From positions 21,783,774 to 21,847,773 of the forward strand of contig OZ022257.1 of the NCBI GenBank assembly GCA_963978905.1: DNA of 64,000 nt, written 5' to 3'. The notes under the pieces were generated by a model. That model was not told the DNA's origin. It worked only from the letters and a program-made list of their open reading frames with translations, and made no database searches. The translations under genes and the position numbers were made by a program. Positions 37,852 through 49,252 of this stretch are shown here, piece by piece. This DNA comes from Trichostrongylus colubriformis (lineage: Eukaryota > Nematoda > Chromadorea > Rhabditida > Trichostrongylidae). The number at the start of each line of letters is the position of its first letter. The stretch's first letter is position 1.

Positions 37852-38436
37852 TGTCGCGAATGTGAGTAATGCCCTATTACGCCTGCGCGGGCCCCCTATG
37901 GCCTGTACCCTGACCGCTATAAGGGGGAACTACGAATAAAGATATAGCTACGATTGTGTAATATTGCTACATAACAGGGCACTAGTAAGAGTACTAATTT
38001 GTAAAAAATACAATATACTATCAGAACACAATACACAAATCAGGAGAGCAATATATTTGAGATATGAGATACTACTACTGTTGACAAATAACTGGCTCAC
38101 GTAGGGTCTGGTCAACCTAAACGAGGATAGCATGTCCGGTCCACCAGGCTAGTGAAGAAGTCCTTGCCATGGTTCTTCTTCTCGACACGACGTCATCTTC
38201 AGGTGACTGGCATAGGCACAACTTGATGAGACAACCGCTCTTGACGACAACAGACAACGACGACTGACTTGGCTTGGCGGGAAACTGGCGGATCAATACT
38301 TTACCGCGCTCCATGTGGCTGAGACCGTTTACGTTAGGCGTTGAGGCGTGATGTTTAAATGACGGACCTAGCCCGAGCGCGGTTTCCTTCCGTCGCATGC
38401 TATATACCCAGGGAAGGTCGTACGCAAGTCACGACA
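37852..38436 (-). mobile_element. LTR (585 bp), apparently solo
   Basis: On - begins TGTCGTGACTTGCGTACGACC, has a TATATAGC box near 38400, and ends CACATTCGCGACA. TG..CA ends. Flanks GTACC and AGTCT do not match, so no target duplication remains. It lies between integrase parts of the Pao element. Confidence 0.65.
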
Positions 38437-38499
38437 AGTCTGTTAATTTGTGCGCAGCGGTGGCCAATTGATTGGGTAGGTGGTCTGATGGTGGTAAAT

Positions 38500-39408
38500 G
38501 GAGCTCGACTTCAGAGGATATGAAGTCGATGGGCCTAAGTGCGCTGAGGAAAGTATTACTCCCTAAACGGCGTTATTGGCCGAGAGTTGACTACTGCTTC
38601 TGTCTCCGTGACCACGGTATAGAACTCCTCGAGGGTCAGATATGCGCGCCCCGCGGTTTTTTTGAACGCTGTCCTTTGCGTGGGATGAACCTGCGAAATG
38701 CAGCAAAAAATCTTGAACTGTGTTATCCATGATCAGCTCAAGAGGATGGCTCTTGTCGCCATGCATATTATAAGGCATACCCAGACCATGTTTGACGACG
38801 CATATAGGCTGCGATAACAGAGGGGGCCACATTTGAAATGGGCGTGACCTACTTGTCCGTTCTTGCGGTAACCTAGGCATGTTTTGGTACCGATAAGCAT
38901 GTCCATTTGCCCTTCTCCAGATTGTGCACGTGCGTAGTGTCTTTGCTACTAGCGTGCGGATTGATCGTATGGGGTAGTTCACGCGTAATGAGGCGATAGT
39001 GGAATAGACCCCCGCATGATACTGCTTGAGATGATGATGATAAACTATTAACGTGGGTAATTTATGGGACAGTAGAAGCATTGGTGCTGATGCGTGTGGT
39101 CCTATACGTGCAGGACAACGTATCAAACCACTCTCTGCTCTTTTTGCGCCCAACTCAGGTAGAGGTAGTTGCTGTAAAACGTGGTCATGTTCCCGATAAT
39201 GTGCACGGATAGCCATGGTTTCTGCGGTGGACATGTTCGCAGCTGTCAAGCTGTTCCCCGAGCTTATGTCTGCAACTTGCGGAAAGGATCTTTTTGAGTA
39301 ATCCTGTGTTGCTGCTGATGAGCAAAGGTGAATTTTGACGTGAAGAAAGTGCAAGACGTAGGCCATAACCCTAAGCAGCTTTATGACTATTGGTTCTGGA
39401 AATTGCAA
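38500..39408 (-). pseudogene. Pao integrase zinc-binding and partial core
   Basis: A 281-codon frame. The centre reads HHHLKQYHAGVYSTIASLRV..LRTCTIWRRANGHAYRYQNMPR, the H2C2 integrase zinc domain with its second Cys pair damaged. The following core is barely recognisable. Confidence 0.8.
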
Positions 39409-39599
39409 TACTGATTTAAGATTGTGTTGATGAGTTGTATGTACAGTACGATATTCAATTAGGTATTCTTGATTATTTTGTGGCGAACCTGTAAAGTCTA
39501 GATGGGTATTAGGTCACATCCCGTTGGATTGGAGTAGGAATGGTGGTACTGTCCACCACATGTGATTCTTCGCTTCCTATGTTGACAAGCCACGAGTTG

Positions 39600-40048
39600 C
39601 GTAATCTGCGGGATTATTTCCCGATGCTACATACTAAAATTTGGAGCTAATCCCTCGATTCCGAAAAAACGTTGTAATATTTTTAATGCTATCCACCCTG
39701 TTTTGCACGAATGTCTTGAATGTCTTGACGAGACGAGTGGACCCAGTGAAGTGCGATTCGAGAATCGGAGAACAAGTGAATTGCTGAGACAGATATGTCC
39801 AACTGCTGTATGATATATAGAGCAAGACGAGTACTGATAAGTACAGCCAAGAGTTCGGCTCGCGGAATGGTGATCGGCTTAAGGTCATTCAAGTGCGATT
39901 TAGCCATGATGAGCTTAGATGTCGAGGACGTAGATGACCGGCAAAGAAGGTATGCACAACAAGCGTAAAGGCGTTTGGAAGCGTCTCCAAACACACAGAG
40001 CTCGACTGTTGTAGGACTAGATGACTTCGGAATGACTAGTCTAGGCAT
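39600..40048 (-). pseudogene. Pao RNase H domain
   Basis: Contains LCVFGDASKRLYACCAYL, ITIPRAELLAVLISTRLALY and HLFSDSRIALHWVHS. These are the D..E..D blocks of Pao RNase H. Confidence 0.85.
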
Positions 40049-40110
40049 TGCTGGAAGCGGATGTTTTCCTCGATGAGATCTAGCTAACGTTGCTCTTCTA
40101 ATTGATCATC

Positions 40111-40576
40111 TCATGCGAGCTGTTTAGTCCATAGGTCCTGGATGAATATTTTCATCTGAACGAAGAACGGTGTAAGCAGGCCGAGTGGATCGTATGTTGA
40201 CGCTAAGGCGCGATGTGCCGTGCGTTTTGAGTTACCTTTAATGTTTAGCGTCTTAATAAACATGCTGAGTGTGTCATCATGATGGTTCCATGCGATACCC
40301 AGTAATGTTGTATGACTAGCGTCTATCACTCGGTCTTGCTTGGGTATTGAACTATTAAAGATGTTTGAGTTGCACACGAACTCTCTAAGGTTCATGTGCA
40401 TGTCGCCGAAGGCTGACTTAACTGATTGGTATTTGCGGATAGCCTCTTTGTGTGTTGCAGCCCCTGATGCAACGATGTCTACGTAAGTGTTGCCTTCAGT
40501 TTCTTTGGACAATGGGCTGTTGAGATGACGCAGGTAGTATTGTATTGATGCGGCAAGCATGAATGGAGAGGGGTTG
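40111..40576 (-). pseudogene. Pao reverse transcriptase, C-terminal part
   Basis: Continues the RT on the other side of the insertion: NTYVDIVASGA at the catalytic position, then TLLGIAWNHHDDTLSM and STYDPLGLLTPFFVQMKIFI, typical of Pao RT. The Y-V-D-D/N box reads YVDI, so the second acidic residue is absent. Confidence 0.88.
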
Positions 40577-41212
40577 TGTTTTGAACTGCATCACGGTTCA
40601 ATAAGGTTTTGGTGGTTCTGTGGTAGCAGACGCTATGCAACATCTATAGAACTATTTATTTTACTAACACAATAACACGACTAACATAGTAACAACTCCG
40701 TACAACTGGGAAGAAGGATTTGTCTACCTGAAAAGAGTAGCGGAAGCTCGTGAAGGGCATAGATGTTTAGATCAATTGACAGGTTCGTTGTGCGTTCCGT
40801 GATTATTGCATGTCGGCGTTGTGAGGCCTTAGTGGCAGTTCCTTCAGGTGCTTAATTTTATTCATTTTACCTCGCTTATCGAGGCTTAAGGTTAGGGCCG
40901 TCCTTATGGACGGGTAGGTTAAGTGATTTATTAGAGAGCTGGAGGAGCGCCGGTGAAGAGCTGGATGCGACTGCCCCAAGCTCACTGAAGAGCGGCCTTT
41001 ATACCCAGTTTTGGGGGCGGTATTTATACCCAATCTAGAGGGCGGTACAGGCCCCTCCTTACTTCCGTGCCGCGGGAAGCCACTGATGACTCAATGGGCG
41101 TCTCGCGTGGGCCAGGGCCGCCGCTAAACTGACTGTCGAGCTTACGGGGGACCTGCCGCCGCCGAACCAACTTGAGGGGTCTTCCCAGGAATCATGACGG
41201 GGAGTCATGACA
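40577..41212 (-). repeat. 3' LTR of nested element
   Basis: Direct copy of 45647-46282. Inverse TATA boxes lie at 40996-41003 (GGGTATAAAGG) and 41021-41029 (GGGTATAAATACC). Confidence 0.93.
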
Positions 41213-41299
41213 CTCCGCACGCCGAAAAAATTGCGATTTTGTTGAGCCTTGTTATTATTGATTTTTCCGTTTTGTTCGTTGCTGTCGTGGATTTTGGTT

Positions 41300-43200
41300 G
41301 AAGGATTACTTGGAAAAGGTTACAAAAGGAAGGAAAAAGGTGCGAAGAGAACACAAATATGCATGAGTGATACAAAAGTACGTCGAACACTAATTTGCAA
41401 GGGAAAATCTACAATACAAAAAAAATATCACTAAGAGGAGTAGTTCTGTTGGTTCCAGGTTGTTGACGGAGTTGTTGTTGATGAGGCGTTTGGTGGCTGC
41501 TGTCGTTGTGCATCTAGCCGGCATCCACTAATGTTTGCGTAGGAATGTATATGCGAAGAGGCATAAGGGCAGGCGTAGTAGACCGACGAATATGTGGATG
41601 ATGCGTTTTAGGGAAGAGAAGAGGATGAAAACTGCCTGGAGTGGTGGAAGGTAGTAGATAATCTTGAAGATGTCAGAGTTATTTCTTGGGTGTGTTGTGG
41701 TTGTTGTTGGTTGCGAGCAGAGTATTTTATAGCTCAGCATTAGTGCAGTGGTAAATATTAGAAATATGGTCAGAGAGTAGATGAAGAATTGTTTGCATAT
41801 GTTGAAGAAATGACTAATGTCTGGAAGGGCAAAGTCGAATTCAATCGTTGAGGATTCGGTGTTTGTGTTATTGTTCCAAAGTCGTACGTAGTTCCATAAA
41901 GGTCGCAGTCCGTTTATATAATTCAGAGTTCCTTGGAGTTGGAACGCTGTGACGTGTGTCCCGCATTGTGCTTTGCAAAGTTCTTTAATGCGTGCTTTGT
42001 TAAAATAGAGGCGAATGTAATTAAGTTAGCCAGTCTTTGAGCAGGTTAGTACGAATTGTTGTATTCCACAAGTTACTTGAGCTGTGGCTGCTTCTGGATT
42101 ATCTGTTTTGCAGAAGATTGGGGCTATGGCTCCTTTTGCACAACTATAGCATCCTAAAAGTTGTTGCGGGAGTATGTGGCATTGGAAATCTTTGATCTCT
42201 TGCAGGATTTTGTGCGTGCCTGGTTGTAATGTTATCATAAGTTCTACTGATGCGGAGCTTGTTCGTATGGTTGGTATGTTTTTTAGTCCTTCCGTTGATA
42301 TGAGACCGTTTGGGATTGGTAGGGGAAAAGCATTGGAGAGCTGCGTAATTTTCGAGATATTGTTGTGTGTACAGTAACAAGACACTGAATCTTCTGCGGG
42401 ATTACATTTGCATGTGTCTTTGATTATGCAGTCGTCGACTTTTTGTGATCTGTTCGTCGTTGGATCAGAGCTGCAAGCGTAGGTGAACTCCGTGTCTTCA
42501 TGTATGTAAGCTGTTAGCTGTCCGTTTGTCAGAAATCGTTTCTGTGTTGTATGGAGATAAGAGTAAATAGAGATCTTGTCACTTCCAAAGTCATTTGATC
42601 GATTTGTTTTTTAGTGTAGGGCCTGAGTTCGAGAGTGTGGGATAGCTGAGTGTTGCCGTTAATTTGTACGCGGAGAGCGATGTTCTCGAACCATGATGGA
42701 CATTGGAAAATCTCGTAGATGTCATTGTCCGAGGGCACGTGATAGATACGATAGAATAGACATCCTGACGAGCGGTAGCCGCAAGAGCAGCCTAGACCTC
42801 CGCATGATTCGGAGCAGTATGTTATTTCCGTATAGTTATTTGCTTCTTGTAACTCGTTATCAAGGTATCATAACTGATCTTTGCGCACTTGAGGCCCGTG
42901 CACGTACCCATGTGGAGGCAATGTTTTTGATAAAGGACTTTGGTATTTGTGTTTCTTGTGTAGTACAATGTTTCCTTGCGGCATCTAAGTATCAGATTTT
43001 GTAGGGAAATGTGCATGACGAGGAGCTGTTGATCTCCTCGCTGTGTTTTAATGCACATTTCGGGTTGTAGTTGGTTGGGTAGGGCGATTAGTGTGGTTTG
43101 GTTTTACATGTGATCTTGCAAATCACATTGTGGGATTATGGAGGGTATCTAGGCGATGCTCAACAGATTGAAGTTTGGTGATTACAGCAGTCATGTTGTG
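41300..43200 (-). pseudogene. Envelope-like glycoprotein, phlebovirus Gc type (broken)
   Basis: Cys-rich - strand coding in several frames: ESCGGLGCSCGYRSSGC followed by IYEIFQCPSWFENI (about 42.8-42.65 kb). A CYSC..C..TCG..C stretch lies at about 42.15-42.03 kb, then a hydrophobic membrane segment and short tail (about 41.75-41.53 kb). Some nematode LTR elements carry a class II fusion-type glycoprotein related to phlebovirus G2/Gc. Stops, for example near 42529, show it is not intact. Confidence 0.65.
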
Positions 43201-44379
43201 ACTGAGAATTCTTACGTCGGTGTACAGACGATGTAGGTGCTGTTCGATGGGTGGCGGTGGAATATTCATTATGACTGGTTTTTGCCTGGATGTTCTTCTT
43301 ATATATGCCTCGGAGGAGGTGGGATCAAGTGAAGGAATTTTCGCCTTTCGAGCTTTTCCATCAAGGATGTTTTCTTTCGCTTGTAGGTTTTGCGAGCATT
43401 GTACAGTTTTTTCCGCATCGACGCACCGTTCTGTGCTTTTTACAAGAGTTGCAATTGAAGTTCATTGGTCGACAATGATACCAGAACTTAAGTGGGAATG
43501 AAGTGTCTAGTGCCGTAAATTAACTCGCATATAGTTACCCGCACCTTGTCTTCTTCCGCGTTGCAGAAGAATTTTTTTCTTCTTGTGCTTGCTACGATTA
43601 AAATTGTTCGTTCAAGGAAAGTATTTGATTGGTCTGCGAAGTAGATCGTCTCTCTGCTTACCCCTTTTTTCCGTTTTAGTTTTGTATTGATGTATGTGGT
43701 TATTTGGAGTTCGATGGTTTATGGATATGAAGAAGCAGTGTCTCTTATCGCCTTGAAGTGGCTTCGTAATCGTTCTTTGAGCAGCATGTTCGGGTCGGCG
43801 TGAGAGTGCATCGAATGCCGCGGCGTGAACTATTTTTTGCTCCGACTACTGTATCGCTCATGCGGGCGAGTGACTGCTTCCTTCGTGGAATGTATTTCAA
43901 CACAATTTTTGCGAATAGTACGCTGGAGGCGGACTGTGACCAACGTGAATTCTTTTAGTGGACCAGAGAACACGGTAATTTGTATATATATAAGGGGTAA
44001 GCTCTGGAATGAACGGTTATGCAAACTACGATTATCATTATATCATTATTATGTTTATTGGTTGTTGCCGGGATTTTGTTGTGTCTTTCCGGCAGTAGTC
44101 TCATTAGGGCCATACAGCGGCCTCAATGATTTGCTTTCTCCGTTGTTTCTGACGTTTTTTTTTTCTTTCCTCTATTTGAGAATGTGTCGGTCGTGGAGAA
44201 TTGTCTGCGAGCAGTGTTCGTGCTCGCTGTTTCTTTTCCTTCCCTCAGCCTTCAAGTGTGGCGGTTCGGGCTCTTTAGCAAGTACCGTATTTCGCGGACG
44301 CGTCATTGGGTCGGGGTTGCAGGGACCCGGCGACCTGCAAGTTTCTATCTTATTATTGACGTCGTTTGGTGTCTTCTTT

Positions 44380-44540
44380 TAATGTTTTTTGTTTTCTTTT
44401 CTTGTTCGTTGTTTTTTGTGTTTGTTTTTGTGTTTTTGTTTTTTTTGTTTTTTCTTGTGTTTGTTGTTTTTTTTTCCTTTCTTTCTCTTGGTTGGGCTTT
44501 TCTCTATTACTTTTCGTTTTTTTTCCAACATACAAGTCAT
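44380..44540. repeat. T-rich low-complexity tract
   Basis: Long TTTTTGTTTT-type run on +. The Lys-rich ORFs on the other strand come from it. Confidence 0.85.
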
Positions 44541-44911
44541 AGGGAGGCTTTTGTCTATACGGTGCAAGTGCTGCCATAGGAAAGGAGGTAGTACATCGTG
44601 ACGAAGTGACCATGTTGTGCTCTGTAGAGACTTCATCCATTTTACCTCTAAAAAGTAGGTGACCAGGACGTGTAGCCGGCGAAAAAACATGGGCGAAAAA
44701 TCAACGCGATCTGTTTCTGTTCAAGAAGGAAAATATCTCGGAGCATCATCACTGGATCCAGAATAATAAACCATCTATCGGCCACCATAGGGAACTGTGA
44801 GAGTCGACTCTAAGAATTCACTGTGAACACGCCCTGCTTGGTTGTGGTTCCGGAACAAAAACTCTCATTTGTTGGAGTTGGTCTGTGACAATGGTCGGCC
44901 GTACCATTATG

Positions 44912-45387
44912 TCACTCTTGGAGAGTATTTAACGCAGCACTTATTTCATGTTTGATTACGTCCGTAATTTGTCTCCATTCTTGAAGCTCCCTCGTTGTAT
45001 GTTTTGTATTGGTATGGTCACTTTTCACATAGAGCGATCGCAAATTCATGTCCGGGCCCATAAAGCTCCGAATACAAACAAGTGGTGGCCGAAACAAAAC
45101 TGCACTAGGTTTCTATGCAACCTAGTGACTCTGGTAATCTGGCAGAACACCTTCGGTGTTGTGGCAGATTACCACTGTGTTAGCGCTAACACTGATACAA
45201 CACTAACCTTTTTTTTGGGTTTCTTGTTTTCCTCTTTTTTTTCTTTTGGGAGTACTCCATATTTGCGGTACATGATTCTATTGACTATTCGAATAAACTC
45301 TGAGCATTGTGTGGTGCTTTTAAGTGTTGGCCGTATTTTAAGAGATAGTTGAGCGTGTCGGCGGGCTACCGAGATCGGGGTATCCAA
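44912..45387 (-). pseudogene. gag-like N-terminal fragment of nested element
   Basis: Two - strand frames (LKSTTQCSEFIRIVNRIMYR and RELQEWRQITDVIKHEISAA) are helical and lie just inside the 5' LTR where gag is expected. No diagnostic motif, so the call is mainly positional. Confidence 0.35.
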
Positions 45388-45630
45388 GTGTGCACGATGA
45401 GATCAACGCAATTTGTCCAGGGCCGACTGAGATCCAGGTTCCACGACCAACATAAGAATCATTTTAGTGGTTTATTATTATCAAGCTTCGCATCCTTGAT
45501 TTCTTATGTGGTTGGTGTTCTGGTGTTCCTTTCTTTTTCTCTTTTTTCCTTTCTTTTTCCTCGATTTTAACGGAAAATTTATTTTAATTAATTTTATTTG
45601 GTTTCTCCAGCGCATCTTTTGGATTCTTAT

Positions 45631-45646
45631 TCGGTCCGATGCACCA
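45631..45646 (-). promoter_or_regulatory. Primer binding site, tRNA-Gly type
   Basis: On - the base after the LTR starts TGGTGCATCGGACCGA. The first 11 bases are the complement of the tRNA-Gly 3' end (CCGATGC-A-CCA). It abuts the LTR with no spacer. Confidence 0.6.
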
Positions 45647-46282
45647 TGATTTGAACTGCATCACGGTTCAATAAGATTTTGGTGGTTCTGTGGGAGCAGA
45701 CGCTATGCAACATCTATAGAACTATTTATTTTACTAACACAATAACACGACTAACATAGTAACAACTCCGTATAACTGGGAAGAAGGATTTGTCTACCTG
45801 AAAAGAGTAGCGGAAGCTCGTGAAGGGCATAGATGTTTAGATCAATTGACAGGTTCGTTTTGCGTTCCGTGATTATTGCATGTAGGCGTTGTGAGGCCTT
45901 AGTGGCAGTTCCTTCGGGTGCTTAATTTTATTCATTTTACCTCGCTTATCGAGGCTTAAGGTTAGGGCCGTCCTTATGGACGGGTAGGTTAAGTGATTTA
46001 TTAGAGAGCTGGAGGAGCGCCGGTGAAGAGCTGGATGCGACTGCCCCAAGCTCACTGAAGAGCGGCCTTTATACCCAGTTTTGGGGGCGGTATTTATACC
46101 CAATCTAGAGGGCGGTACAGGCCCCTCCTTACTTCCGTGCCGCGGGAAGCCACTGATGACTCAATGGGCGTCTCGCGTGGGCCAGGGCCGCCGCTAAACT
46201 GACTGTCGAGCTTACGGGGGACCTGCCGCCGCCGAACCAACTTGAGGGGTCTTCCCAGGAATCATGACGGGGAGTCATGACA
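45647..46282 (-). repeat. 5' LTR of nested element
   Basis: On - begins TGTCATGACTCCCCGTCATG. It has two TATA-like boxes equivalent to those at 40996 and 41021 in the other LTR, and ends TTCAAATCA. Confidence 0.93.
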
Positions 46283-46711
46283 GGTTGATTCCAAACGGGA
46301 TACGAGTAAAACGAAAGATGCGTAAATTGTCAGACGATGGTGGATTGTGCGGATCTTTGAGCTAGGAGAAGCGGATTGCATCGCGCACGAGCACTGCAGA
46401 CGGATTTGATGAAAGGCCTTTTCAACGTCTGCGACGAGGAGAAACCGATGTAAACGAGCGCGAAGAAGAATCTTAACAAGTTCTGGTAACAATTTGGGTC
46501 CCTGGTGGATGCAATCGTTAGGTTTGGGTGCGCCCCGTACTTTCGACGAAGTGTCGAAGACTACGCGTAACTTCGTTGTGAGCAAAGATTCCTTGTATAC
46601 CGCTTGATGTGGATTATAGTAGACGCGATGACTATCAAAGACGTGTTCGTCTACCTCTTCTATAAAGTTGGCAACCAGATGTCCTCTATCGTTTTGATGT
46701 CTTGTTGCCAT
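46283..46711 (-). pseudogene. Pao reverse transcriptase, N-terminal part
   Basis: Contains KLRVVFDTSSKVRGAPKPND and LLVADVEKAFHQIRL, RT motif A with its catalytic Asp. It is cut at the insertion site GGTTG (46283-46287) of the nested LTR element. Confidence 0.88.
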
Positions 46712-47108
46712 ACGGATGGGTTCTGTTGAAGACGTTGTATTGGCTAACTAGACGACAATAAGCTAATTGTTTGATATCTCGAAGATTGGGATGAGATGCT
46801 TTTTAAGGAAGCTGAACATACAAGAAGCCATCAATGATTTTTGCGAAACTGTGGAATTTAGTTAAAATAAGAGCGTGGAGTTCGTCATCAGGTCAGATGT
46901 ACCTAGAGAGTCGAGTGATCAGAGACGTTTCGCTGTTTCTTCGTCTGAGTCCGAGGTCGTCTGTATTGTGTGGGCTTTTGCGCTTTGTGGTATCCTAAGC
47001 GAAAAACCGAATTGCCCGATACGACCGTGCCGAATCTATGTAGTATGCGTTAACACCATACCCGGAGGTAGACAAAGAGGTGGTTCTTGCGTAAAGATAT
47101 CCCAGTTA

Positions 47109-47460
47109 TTATCTATGCCCGTAAGAATATCTTACTGGGTGTGACGTGTTGTTGGATGGAAGTTGAAGTCGATTGTTTTTGATGAAGTCGACATCCACTT
47201 CCGGAAGCCGAGATGGAATGTGCGGTAGGGTGATTGTGTCGTTTGTTGTTAACTGAAGTGTCAATTTATCGTTTTGCCCGTCGACTAATGTGACCTCCAC
47301 TATTCCGGTCATTTCTGTAGTTTTGTGTCCCCCAAATGTGACGAACGTGCGCGCTTTCCGACCCACTATGGTTAGGCCAAGATGTTTCGCCGTACTTGTC
47401 GTGATGAAACTATTTTGTGCGCCAGAGTCGAGAAGTAGGGTTACCAGGTGAAGGATCCTT
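47109..47460 (-). pseudogene. Pao aspartic protease domain
   Basis: The - strand reads LVTLLLDSGAQNSFITTS, with the catalytic DSG at 47421-47429. It then reads GLTIVGRKARTFVTFGGHKT and a beta-rich continuation, as in BEL/Pao retropepsins (DUF1758). Confidence 0.82.
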
Positions 47461-47929
47461 GCGTTATGACTTAGACTTTTGCATCAATCAACATAAGTGC
47501 AGCTTTAACACCTGTACCTGAGGAGCTACGAGTTTTGTGACAATGATTGAGTTGATTCAGCTCCGTGTCTCACTCTTGCTCTAGGTACTGGAGGCTGCTT
47601 GGATATGGGGACCCTGACCGCCAATGCGTGCGTGCGTCTCTTATCGGGCTGTAGGCCCTTTGATCCCTGATCGGCTAGCGGAATCTGACTTGAGTTGGAG
47701 AAATAACGTCTAGCACGGGAACATGTGCGACTGTCTTCACGACGGTAGCGACTTTCTCTAGATGGTGAACAAGAACGACCACTCTCTGAATAACTCCTGA
47801 GCCTATACCTATCTTTAAAAGAACTTCTAGAAGGATATCTGTTCCGTGTCGGTGATCGATAGTCCCGAATGTTGCGATCGTAGTTGCTTTGCGCAATCTG
47901 TTGTCGTTATATCCTTGTTGGTTGTTGCA

Positions 47930-49020
47930 TGTTTGATCATTGCCTCTACGAGATTTACATAGTAGCACATGATGATCCCGGGAGCATCGTCTACACGCTG
48001 AGTAACGACAAATAAGATACGAGTGTCCTCGTTCAAGACATCTCCGACAGACGTTACATACGCGAATGATGTATGCGCGCGTCGACTGGAATACTCACTG
48101 TGCAGTCACGTGAGTTGTGTCTACTTGTTCCACAGAAGATGCACTTTACTTGCTCTATCGAAGGTGACTGCGAACGTGATCTAACACGATTAGGACTATA
48201 AAAATTTTGAAGTGAATAACTGTCTTTTAATGTTTCGAAGTATTCGTATTTTTCTTTTGATGCTATAATGTTGTCCAGGTGATGTAATATCTGATGTAGA
48301 TCGAAATCTGTACCAGATTGTCATCTACATCATACAGTTTTTGTTGTATGTCGATAGGAAATTCACTTTTTAGTAAGTCTAGTATTGGCAGGACTGTGCG
48401 GAAGTCTTCGAATTTACGAAGACCGCGGAGAATGCCCGACACGCGGAACCGTGTGTTTCGTATGTCTAATCCCGAACTACCAGATGTTGGTAATTGCTTA
48501 GTTGACGGTGCAGCATAGCGCGCGTTTTGTGCGGGCCGTCATACCCCTTTTTCAGAGCCTTGACCAATGCGTAATAATTGCATTCGTCAGAATCTAAGTC
48601 CTGCTACACTATCTGCGCCTCGCCTTTGTGCAACCCGTGTAGGTAAAGGAGCTTGAATGTTGGGCTAATTGTCGCATCGTTATGAATAGCCGCTTCAAAT
48701 GAGCACCAGAAGCTCTGGAATTGGGTGATATCCCCGCTGAATGGTTCAAATGTAAGCTTCCCCAGCTGGACGTTAGACTGCCCTCTCACTTGCGGTTTGA
48801 CGAGCATAGAAGGGTTAGCTTGCGTTATACCAGTGGGTGGCGCATCTCCTAACGATGTTTGCGATGACGATGTTTGCGCAACATTGCTACTGTAGGTTAT
48901 TTCATCTCTCTTTTCCCTTTGACCATGTTGTTCCTGTCGGAGATCCACAATGTCCCTTGACCGTAAAGTCCCTAAGCAAAGGTGAACATCTTCAAGATTA
49001 CCTTGAAGAGCGTACATCAT
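47930..49020 (-). pseudogene. Pao gag (DUF1759-like and zinc knuckles)
   Basis: The N-terminal piece contains LGKLTFEPFSGDITQFQSFW, the DUF1759-type gag motif (LPKxxLPxFSGDxxxWxxFW). Downstream at about 47.93-48.06 kb are CRRCLERGHSYLIC and CRRCSRDHHVLLC, two zinc knuckles. Stops separate the parts. Confidence 0.8.
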
Positions 49021-49252
49021 CCTTGTTTTGCAATAATAGATGGCACACAGGAGAATTTTTAGTCGAACATGCGCACGTCAATATCACCCGAAATCATAGT
49101 CACAGTTCACGACAGCATTTGTGAGTCATCGCGCTCCATAAGGACTCTGTGTGTGCCGAATAACACGTAAGTTATAAAAGAACTAAAGAAAACTTTCACA
49201 ACTCTGAAAAATAAGTGTTAACTACCTTTCGCTCAGACAAGGCTGCGACCTA

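Larger units (their letters stand above)
40577..46282 (-). mobile_element. LTR retroelement with env-like region, pol deleted
   Basis: Two 636-bp direct LTRs (40577-41212, 45647-46282) differ at only about 7 positions. Both have TG..CA ends and the 5-bp target duplication GGTTG (40572-40576, 46283-46287). It was inserted in the RT of a Pao element. The 4.4-kb interior on - keeps a gag-like part (about 45.4-44.9 kb) and an envelope-like glycoprotein (about 43.2-41.5 kb). No protease, RT or integrase was found. It looks like a young, non-autonomous internal-deletion derivative. Confidence 0.9.
37400..49120 (-). mobile_element. BEL/Pao retrotransposon (decayed, interrupted)
   Basis: In - strand order: gag (49.0-47.9 kb), retropepsin, reverse transcriptase, RNase H, integrase zinc-binding part, integrase C-terminal domain. 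The RT is split by the LTR element 40577-46282, and an LTR sits inside the integrase part at 37852-38436. Frames are broken many times. Its own LTR pair was not identified, and the 5' side is bounded by a Tc1-like element. Confidence 0.88.

Noticed and set aside
43825..44382. 185-codon + strand ORF
   Set aside because: Antisense to the retroelement's coding strand and running into the T-rich tract; no domain.
44353..44690. Lys-rich - strand ORFs
   Set aside because: Produced by the T-rich low-complexity tract at 44380-44540.
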